Positions 9,644 to 15,127 of a stretch of DNA of 58,225 nt are shown here, piece after piece. Under the pieces are notes generated by a model. That model ran no database searches, was not told the origin of the DNA, and was given only the letters and a program-made list of their open reading frames with translations. The stretch's first letter is position 1. Each line of letters begins with the position of its first letter. The translations under genes and the position numbers were made by a program. Source of the DNA: an uncultured Bacteroidales bacterium (lineage in GTDB: Bacteria; Bacteroidota; Bacteroidia; Bacteroidales; UBA932); the NCBI GenBank assembly GCA_944326315.1, contig CALVDP010000008.1, positions 1 through 58,225 of the forward strand, written 5' to 3'.

Positions 9644-9651
9644 CAAATTTA
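9644..9651 (-). promoter_or_regulatory. Possible -7 box for the oxidoreductase gene
   Basis: The minus strand reads TAAATTTG, an exact TAnnTTTG match, in the 313-base gap before the gene. It would give a leader of about 175 bases. No convincing TTTG lies at -33. The rest of the gap (9463-9700) is AT-rich, and I see no gene in it. Confidence 0.35.
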
Positions 9652-9701
9652 TACAATTTTTTGGAATAGAGGCTTCTATTTCTGATTATTTTTCCCGCCT
9701 C

Positions 9702-9752
9702 AAAAATGATTCAGGGGATACGCCGGCCCTGTACGGTCCGGTGCATCCCCTG
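9702..9752 (-). terminator. Intrinsic terminator after fabD
   Basis: A long hairpin at 9712-9752 pairs CAGGGGAT and an inner GCCGG segment with CCGG and ATCCCCTG. On the minus strand it is followed by ATTTTTG. It starts 24 bases after the fabD stop, so it should end leftward fabD transcripts. Confidence 0.8.
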
Positions 9753-9775
9753 TGTTATCCTTATCAGGCATGATT

Positions 9776-10666
9776 CTACTTGAGGGCGCTTATGCCTTCG
9801 ATGGTGACAGTGTCTCCTGCGATTTTCTTCACAAGTCCCTGCAGGACAGTTCCTGGCCCGATCTCCATGAAGTATCCGGCACCGTCGGCTATCATGTTCC
9901 TGACAGTCTGTGTCCATTTTACCGGAGAAGTCAGCTGTGCAAGCAGGTTCTTCTTTATTGTGTCAGGGTCTGTTGAAGGGAGTGCGGTGACATTCTGGTA
10001 TACCGGGCATACAGGCACCTTGAAAGTCGTCTTCTCAATGGCCTCGGCAAGCTCTTCGCGGGCAGGCTCCATCAGAGGGGAGTGGAACGCTCCTCCTACC
10101 TGGAGTATCAGGGCCCTCTTGGCTCCTGCAGCCTTCATCTTCTCGCATGCTTCGTTGACAGAATCAGTCTCGCCGGATATGACGATCTGCCCGTCGCAGT
10201 TGTAGTTTGCAGGCACTACGGTACCCTGGCATGATGCGCATATTTCTTCCACCTTTTCGGTAGGGAGGGCGATGATGGCAGCCATTGTCGATGGTTTGGC
10301 CTCGCAAGCCTTCTGCATGGCCTGTGCCCTTATTGAAACGAGTCTCAATGCATCCTCGAAGTCCATGGCTCCGGCAGCCGCAAGTGCGGAGAACTCTCCG
10401 AGGGAGTGTCCGGCCACCATGTCAGGATGAAAACCTTCATAGCATTTTGCAAGGACAGTGGAATGCAGGAAAACCGCAGGCTGTGTCACCTTGGTGGCTT
10501 TCAGCTCTTCGGGTGTACCGTTGAACATGATGTCCGTTATCCGGAAACCGAGGATTTCGTCAGCCTTTTCAAGCATCTCCTTTGCGCGTGCATCTGATTC
10601 ATAAAGGTCCTTGGCCATTCCCGGGAATTGAGATCCCTGGCCAGGAAATACATAAGCTTTCTTCAT
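9776..10666 (-). CDS. fabD: Malonyl-CoA:acyl carrier protein transacylase
   Basis: FabD loads malonyl groups onto acyl carrier protein to feed fatty acid elongation in the cytoplasm. The 296-residue protein starts with the conserved FPGQGSQFPGM and has the nucleophile S88 in GHSLGE and the catalytic H195 in GAFHSPLM, with the usual QPAVFLHS and IGPGTVLQGL segments. Length matches the family. It stands alone between a good promoter (TTTG, 20 bases, TATTTTTG) and a strong terminator, not next to other fab genes, which is common in Bacteroidota. Confidence 0.97.
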   Translation of the reverse strand: MKKAYVFPGQGSQFPGMAKDLYESDARAKEMLEKADEILGFRITDIMFNGTPEELKATKVTQPAVFLHSTVLAKCYEGFHPDMVAGHSLGEFSALAAAGAMDFEDALRLVSIRAQAMQKACEAKPSTMAAIIALPTEKVEEICASCQGTVVPANYNCDGQIVISGETDSVNEACEKMKAAGAKRALILQVGGAFHSPLMEPAREELAEAIEKTTFKVPVCPVYQNVTALPSTDPDTIKKNLLAQLTSPVKWTQTVRNMIADGAGYFMEIGPGTVLQGLVKKIAGDTVTIEGISALK

Positions 10667-10711
10667 ATTACTTCTTATCTTTGTTAGACCTCATCTTGTT
10701 TATTCTTCAGG

Positions 10712-10743
10712 CAAAAATATGCGAAATTAAGTTTTCAAGCAAA
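10712..10743 (-). promoter_or_regulatory. Promoter of fabD
   Basis: On the minus strand TTTG at 10743-10740 is followed after exactly 20 bases by TATTTTTG at 10719-10712. Both boxes match the Bacteroidota sigma factor consensus. Transcription would start about 40 bases before the fabD ATG. Confidence 0.85.
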
Positions 10744-10828
10744 TTTATCCGCCGGAAGATGTCTTGGGAAGATGCCTTTTCCGGTGATCCCATTTTGCTA
10801 ATTCTTACACACCCTAAAGGGGCTGGGT

Positions 10829-10960
10829 CAAAAGTCCCGAAGGGACCGCGACCGGAGGAAGCGATATCCCCCTAATAGGGGGTACAGGGGGTTAGGATGG
10901 GTCCAGTCTTTCGAAGAAAGACGTTTGAGGGTGACCAAAAGTCACTTTTGAGTCACCCTC
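10829..10960 (-). repeat. Dispersed hairpin-rich repeat, copy 1
   Basis: Read on the minus strand this copy has all parts of the element: a 34-base imperfect palindrome (stem GAGGGTGAC with GTCACCCTC, inner CAAAAG with CTTTTG), a second hairpin (GTCTTTC, TTC, GAAAGAC), the segment CATCCTAACCCCCTGTACC, a CCCCCTATTAGGGGG palindrome, then CCTCCGGTCGCGG and a GTCCC-TTC-GGGAC hairpin. It begins 4 bases after the tRNA-Arg 3' end and has the same orientation. Copies 2-4 are at 14693, 33451 and 49131. Copy 1 is the most compact full-length copy. Confidence 0.9.
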
Positions 10961-10963
10961 TTG

Positions 10964-11035
10964 TACCCCCGTGCGGAATCGAACCGCAACCGTCAGAACC
11001 GGAATCTGAAATTCTATCCATTAAACTACGGAGGC
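10964..11035 (-). tRNA. tRNA-Arg (anticodon CCG)
   Basis: A 72-base cloverleaf can be folded on the minus strand. The acceptor stem pairs GCCTCCG with CGGGGGT (one G-T pair at each of two places), the anticodon stem pairs TCAGA with TCTGA around the loop TTCCGGT, and the T arm is TGCGG-TTCGATT-CCGCA. The anticodon CCG reads the arginine codon CGG. CCA is not encoded, which is usual in this phylum. The 3' end abuts a dispersed repeat. Confidence 0.95.
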
Positions 11036-11100
11036 GAAACGGAGTGCAAATATACAAATTTTCATGAAAAAGAAAATCTGCAGGCCAAACTTATTTTCCG

Positions 11101-13443
11101 TTATTGTCCCTTGCACCATCTGTCAAGCCAGCCGAAGTACTCTCTGTGCCAGCAGAGTGCGTCCTGAGGCTTGGTTATCCAATGGTTTTCCTCCGGAAAT
11201 ATGACGAGTCTTGAAGGCACTCCCATCAGCTGCGCCGCGTTGTATGCCGCCATGCCCTGGTCTACCGGCACCCGGAAGTCCATACCTCCGTGAGTCACGA
11301 GCAGAGGGGTATGCCAGTTGGTCACGAATTTGTGAGGGGAGTTGGAATAATGTCGCCTTGCTGCCTGTGACGAACTCCATGGTGAGCCGCCCTGTCTGAT
11401 GCCCCCGAAAGTCTCACCGTCTCCTGCCGGGCCTGTGGCGGGATCGTGCGAGGCTTCGTAAACATGTAGACCACCGTTGTCCCAGTTCGGGAACCACATT
11501 TCTTCTGTTGTCATGTACATGTGCTCTTCATTGAAGATACCGGCATGCGCTACAAAAGCATCGAAAAGGTCGCCGTGCACCCCGCAGAGGTAGTATACCG
11601 AATATCCGCCGTAACTTGCCCCGCAGGCCGCCATCCTGCCTATGTATTTTTCAGCCATGAGGGCCTTGGCTGCAGATATGTAGTCCTGGATATTCAGTCC
11701 GCAATAATCTCCTGATATCTGTTCCGTCCATTCCTGTCCGAAAGCCGTGGTCCCGCGTCTGTTAGGCAGCACAACGACATAACCCTGTGAGGCCATCAGC
11801 CTGTAGTTCCACCTGTACGACCATCCCTGGCTCAATGTGCTCTGAGGACCGCCCAGACAGATGAGTATTGCCGGATAAGTCTTGTTTTCATCGAATTCCG
11901 GCGGGTATATCACCCATGTGAGCATGTCTTTGCCGTCAACTGTCCTGATATGTCGTGCTTCGGTACGTGTCTCCGCCAGTTTGTCAAGTATGTAGGCATT
12001 CTCCCTGGTGACAGGCCTGGCCGTGACATTGCCGGAATTCATGTCCAGGGCTACAAGTTCATCCGGGAAATCCATGCTGCACCAGCTTGCGTAGAGCGTT
12101 GTCTTTCCCTCCGAAGAAGAGATGTGGAATGGCGAGCTGAAGTCATACCACATGTCTTCTCCTGTTATCCTTGTGATGCTGCCGTCTTCAGTATCAGCCG
12201 CGAATATACCCTGCAGGCCTTCGGCAAGGGCGTTGAAATATATCTTGTCCGAAGATTCTTCCCATACAGGGGCCGCCGCATTGTATTTGAAGCCGGAGGT
12301 CAGGTCCCGGACATTTCCCAATACGGGAAGCCTTTCCTCTGGACTTCCTGCCGGAGCCTTCCATCCGATGTCCGCTATCATGAGCCTCTGCTTGTCAGCC
12401 TCGTACCCGTCCCTTTCCATACTCAGCCAGCATATCTTGCTTCCGTCCGGAGACCAGACGGGACATGTGTCATATCCTCCGCCGGTGACTATCCGGGTGC
12501 ATTTGCCGCTCCTGACATCGTAAATGTATATTTCAGAGTTCGTGGAGAAGGCGTATTCCTTCCCCGTGAGCTTCTTGCACGAGTAGGCTATCGCCCTGCT
12601 GTCAGGACTCCACGCAAGTTGCTCGATTCCGCTGAAAGGCTCTGCCGGCAGTTCGTAGATTTCTTTTTCGGAAGCAAGTATATCCGTGGAATTTTCAGGC
12701 CTTATGCTTTTCGGCTTGCCTGATTTCACGTTGACAGGGGCTATGAAGGTGTGCGGGACTTCAGTGACCCAATGATCCCAGTGTCTGTACATGAGATTGT
12801 CTGCAGTGAATGCGTCGGCCTTGTCGAGGTCCGGCCAAATGTCTGACGGTCTTTTGACCGCTCCTTTCACTTTGCTCGTGTACATGAGCATCGTACCGTC
12901 CGGGGACAGCTTGAATTCGGAGATGCCGGCCGGAATGTCGGATATCTGTTCTTCGTTTTTCAGTATCCAGCTTCCGTTCCTGGCATGGCGCAGTTCTGCT
13001 ATCCAGATCTGCCCCTCCTTTATGTACAGAAGTTTCTTCCCTCCGTCACACCAGCGTGCGTTGCTGATGCTCTGGGCCGAAGCCGTAAGCTGCTGCCGTC
13101 CGCTTCCGTCCATGGCGCATATATACAGGTTGCCGCATGACCTGTTCTCGGGTACCGATGTATAGGATATGTTGTAAAGGATAAACGACCCGTCAGGAGA
13201 TACCTGCGGATCGGACACCCTGCCGAATGACAGCAGCACCTCAGGTGTCATCTTCCCGTCTGTAATGTCGGGCTCCGGCATGGCTATGTAGCCGGCCTCT
13301 GTCTTTCTTCCCATGATATTGTAACTTCTTTTCACCAGAAACGATACGGCGTAGATCAGGCATGCAAGTCCTGCAATCCAAGTCAGAACCTGCAGGAAAT
13401 TCCTCATCTGCCTTTTTCCCTTCATTTTTCTGCTATTGTCCAT
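11101..13443 (-). CDS. S9 family serine peptidase (prolyl oligopeptidase type), membrane-anchored
   Basis: A 780-residue peptidase that probably removes dipeptides or acyl-peptides outside the cytoplasm. A short basic N-terminus is followed by one hydrophobic segment (residues about 16-32), suggesting a signal anchor. Beta-propeller-type repeats follow (SPDGSFILY, SPDGTMLMY, SPDSRAIAY, SPDGSKICW). The C-terminal hydrolase domain has nucleophile S610 (GASYGGYS), acid D722 (GGMDFRVP) and base H754 (EENHW). Start codons at 13443, 13425 and 13407 are all possible. A stretch near residue 660-700 (MWFPNWDNGG, then a Gly/Ser-rich loop) is typical of the bacterial enzymes. It is probably monocistronic. 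Confidence 0.92.
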   Translation of the reverse strand: MDNSRKMKGKRQMRNFLQVLTWIAGLACLIYAVSFLVKRSYNIMGRKTEAGYIAMPEPDITDGKMTPEVLLSFGRVSDPQVSPDGSFILYNISYTSVPENRSCGNLYICAMDGSGRQQLTASAQSISNARWCDGGKKLLYIKEGQIWIAELRHARNGSWILKNEEQISDIPAGISEFKLSPDGTMLMYTSKVKGAVKRPSDIWPDLDKADAFTADNLMYRHWDHWVTEVPHTFIAPVNVKSGKPKSIRPENSTDILASEKEIYELPAEPFSGIEQLAWSPDSRAIAYSCKKLTGKEYAFSTNSEIYIYDVRSGKCTRIVTGGGYDTCPVWSPDGSKICWLSMERDGYEADKQRLMIADIGWKAPAGSPEERLPVLGNVRDLTSGFKYNAAAPVWEESSDKIYFNALAEGLQGIFAADTEDGSITRITGEDMWYDFSSPFHISSSEGKTTLYASWCSMDFPDELVALDMNSGNVTARPVTRENAYILDKLAETRTEARHIRTVDGKDMLTWVIYPPEFDENKTYPAILICLGGPQSTLSQGWSYRWNYRLMASQGYVVVLPNRRGTTAFGQEWTEQISGDYCGLNIQDYISAAKALMAEKYIGRMAACGASYGGYSVYYLCGVHGDLFDAFVAHAGIFNEEHMYMTTEEMWFPNWDNGGLHVYEASHDPATGPAGDGETFGGIRQGGSPWSSSQAARRHYSNSPHKFVTNWHTPLLVTHGGMDFRVPVDQGMAAYNAAQLMGVPSRLVIFPEENHWITKPQDALCWHREYFGWLDRWCKGQ

Positions 13444-13481
13444 GTCATATCATATTAACATCAATCCATTATATAGTATTA

Positions 13482-13540
13482 TAACGCCAGTTCGACGAAT
13501 TATTATGTTCAGTATCAAAGATTCCGTCGAACTGACGTTA
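13482..13540 (+). repeat. Inverted repeat upstream of the S9 peptidase gene
   Basis: TAACGCCAGTTCGACGAAT at 13482-13500 pairs with ATTCCGTCGAACTGACGTTA at 13521-13540, with two or three mismatches, around a 20-base loop. It lies about 40 bases ahead of the peptidase ATG. It may be an operator, an RNA hairpin in the leader, or the remains of a small mobile element. No target duplication was seen. Confidence 0.6.
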
Positions 13541-13586
13541 CGATTTCTTCGAAATCCATTTCCTTTTTCGTGTCACCCCTCTTAAA

Positions 13587-13608
13587 TTCTCCCCTGCGTA
13601 GGGGAGAA
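13587..13608 (+). repeat. Perfect hairpin in the gap between peptidase and WYL regulator
   Basis: TTCTCCCCT and AGGGGAGAA pair perfectly around a GCGT loop. It lies 75 bases after the leftward WYL gene ends at 13683, so it could help end that transcript, but neither side has a T run. The surrounding 13541-13682 has no gene. Confidence 0.6.
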
Positions 13609-13682
13609 CTTACATCGGACTTCGTCCTCCATAGAGGTAATTCTATGAAATTCATTCCATTCATTTCATCGAATTCACGTTA

Positions 13683-14606
13683 TTATATATAAAGTCTGTA
13701 CATTTCCTCAGTCAATTCCTTCATTTTCATCCTGATATTTTCAGGAGACAGTACCTCTATGCCCGGACCGTGGCTCAGGAATTCCAGGTAGAGTCCCTTG
13801 TCCGGAGATACAAATATGGAAAAAGTTGTCGACATTCCGTCATTTCCCACTATAGTCTGGGTATGGTGGAGCGGCAGATCCCTGATATATGACGCCTCAT
13901 TCCCGAAGGCCTTGAACAGAATAGTGCAGGCCTTGCCGGAAGGAAGGTAGCTGCCGAAAGATGTGGAGAACAGGGCGTCAATGTCGAAGTCTCCGGGCAT
14001 GGCAAAAGTGTCGGGAAGGACTTCCATGGATTCTATCCTGTCCAGGGAATAGACCCTGCAGCTGCCTTTTTCCTCTGCCAGGCCCACAAGATACCATCGT
14101 TGTGCGGATTCCTTGATTCCATAAGGATGCACCCTTCTGACATCCGGCTCCGATGCTCCGTATTTCCTGTAGCTTATCCTGACGATATTGTTTTCCTGCA
14201 TGGCTGTCATCAGAGGGGAAAGGTATTTTTTTCCGGACGGAACTTCTTCCACGGAAAGCCTTCCCGAGAGGCCTTCCTTCGAGAGAGACAGAAGATTGTT
14301 GACCGTGAAAGTGTCTATCAGCCATGATATTCCGGTGTCTCTGTCGGAAATATCCACGCTGTTCCTGATAAAATACCGGTTTGTGCTCCTGTTGCATTCT
14401 ATGTCTATGCCGAACACATCCGAGATGGCTTGCCTGTGGTTGTTGAAGGACCTTCTTGGATATGAGCCTCCGAACTTCCTTTCCCAGGAGGAACTGAGTT
14501 CCTCAAGGCTGATTCCATTGTCTCCGGCGGTGATGAATTTCTGGACGAGCCAGATGTATTTGTTAAGCAGTTCAGTGACCATTTTCCCGAATTTGTCTTC
14601 AAACAT
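13683..14606 (-). CDS. WYL-domain transcriptional regulator
   Basis: A 307-residue regulator with an N-terminal helix-turn-helix region (about residues 15-75) and a WYL domain around residues 130-210 that contains RWYLVG, the motif that names the family, preceded by RRVHPYGIKES. WYL proteins often sense a small ligand or nucleic acid and repress or activate nearby genes. Here the gene diverges from the GH3 cluster across a 521-base region that holds a dispersed repeat and two tandem palindromic promoters, so control of that cluster is a plausible inference. Start at 14606 (MFEDKFGK) fits; no better start was seen. Confidence 0.9.
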   Translation of the reverse strand: MFEDKFGKMVTELLNKYIWLVQKFITAGDNGISLEELSSSWERKFGGSYPRRSFNNHRQAISDVFGIDIECNRSTNRYFIRNSVDISDRDTGISWLIDTFTVNNLLSLSKEGLSGRLSVEEVPSGKKYLSPLMTAMQENNIVRISYRKYGASEPDVRRVHPYGIKESAQRWYLVGLAEEKGSCRVYSLDRIESMEVLPDTFAMPGDFDIDALFSTSFGSYLPSGKACTILFKAFGNEASYIRDLPLHHTQTIVGNDGMSTTFSIFVSPDKGLYLEFLSHGPGIEVLSPENIRMKMKELTEEMYRLYI

Positions 14607-14692
14607 AGTTAAAATTTATGATTATCCGCAATAATACTCCGTTCGTGTCATTTCGACGTGAGGATAATCTATCGCCATGGGGTGCCCCCGAA

Positions 14693-14894
14693 GAGGGTGA
14701 CTCAAAAGTGACTTTTGGTCACCCTCAAACGTCTTTCTTCGAAACCATTGACGAACAGAGTGCAATTGTGCCTGCACAAATTGCCGAGGTGAGGATATGG
14801 AAAAACTTCAGTTTAACCTGGACCCATCCTAACCCCCTGTACCCCCTATTAGGGGGATCTCGCTCCCTCCGGTCGCGGTCCCTTCGGGACTTTT
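14693..14894 (+). repeat. Dispersed hairpin-rich repeat, copy 2, with a 74-base insert
   Basis: This copy runs in the plus direction. Its first palindrome (14695-14724 core) is identical to copy 1. The second hairpin is broken: after GTCTTTCTTCGAAA comes a 74-base insert (14745-14818) absent from copies 1 and 3, then the sequence resumes with TGGACCCATCCTAACC and continues to the GTCCC-TTC-GGGAC hairpin. The insert has its own imperfect inverted repeat (GCAATTGTGC with GCACAAATTGC). The copy lies between two divergent genes, so it is not simply a terminator there. Confidence 0.88.
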
Positions 14895-14958
14895 CCTTCA
14901 TGTCCTTCATGCTTTTGTTTCATGATTCTGAGATATTTAACCTGCGGCCACTTATCCT

Positions 14959-15024
14959 GTGGCGCCTCGGCAATGCAAATCAAACAAGTTTGTTTGCATT
15001 GCTCTCGGCTTCTTGGTATATTTG
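14959..15024 (+). repeat. Palindromic promoter repeat, tandem copy 1
   Basis: This 66-base unit is repeated without change at 15042-15107 (period 83 bases). It holds a near-perfect palindrome at 14970-15002 (GCAATGCAAA, T, CAAAC, AA, GTTTG, TTTGCATTGC) that covers the -33 box of a promoter ending the unit. See the promoter entries for the boxes. Confidence 0.95.
14993..15024 (+). promoter_or_regulatory. Distal promoter (P1) of the GH3 cluster
   Basis: TTTG at 14993-14996, a 20-base spacer, then TATATTTG at 15017-15024 match the Bacteroidota consensus exactly. The TTTG lies in the right arm of the palindrome, so a protein bound there should block or modify polymerase binding. A transcript from P1 would contain the whole second palindrome in its leader. 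Confidence 0.8.
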
Positions 15025-15041
15025 ACTTCGTCATTTATACA

Positions 15042-15107
15042 GTGGCGCCTCGGCAATGCAAATCAAACAAGTTTGTTTGCATTGCTCTCGGCTTCTTGGT
15101 ATATTTG
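15042..15107 (+). repeat. Palindromic promoter repeat, tandem copy 2
   Basis: Identical to the unit at 14959-15024, including the palindrome (15053-15085) and the promoter. The 17 bases between the two units are not repeated. Confidence 0.95.
15076..15107 (+). promoter_or_regulatory. Proximal promoter (P2) of the GH3 cluster
   Basis: TTTG at 15076-15079, a 20-base spacer and TATATTTG at 15100-15107. It would start transcription roughly 10-15 bases before the GH3 ATG at 15128. Confidence 0.82.
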
Positions 15108-15127
15108 TCAGAATAAAAAGACCACAT

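Noticed and set aside
10961-11167. A 68-codon open frame on the plus strand
   Set aside because: It overlaps the tRNA-Arg gene on the other strand and has no support.
14959-15107. CRISPR-like array
   Set aside because: There are only two units, the gap is 17 bases, the units hold promoters, and no cas gene is present.
14618-15127. Short open frames across the repeat region, including an N-terminal extension of the GH3 gene
   Set aside because: They read through the dispersed repeat and the palindromic promoters. The GH3 signal peptide starts at 15128.
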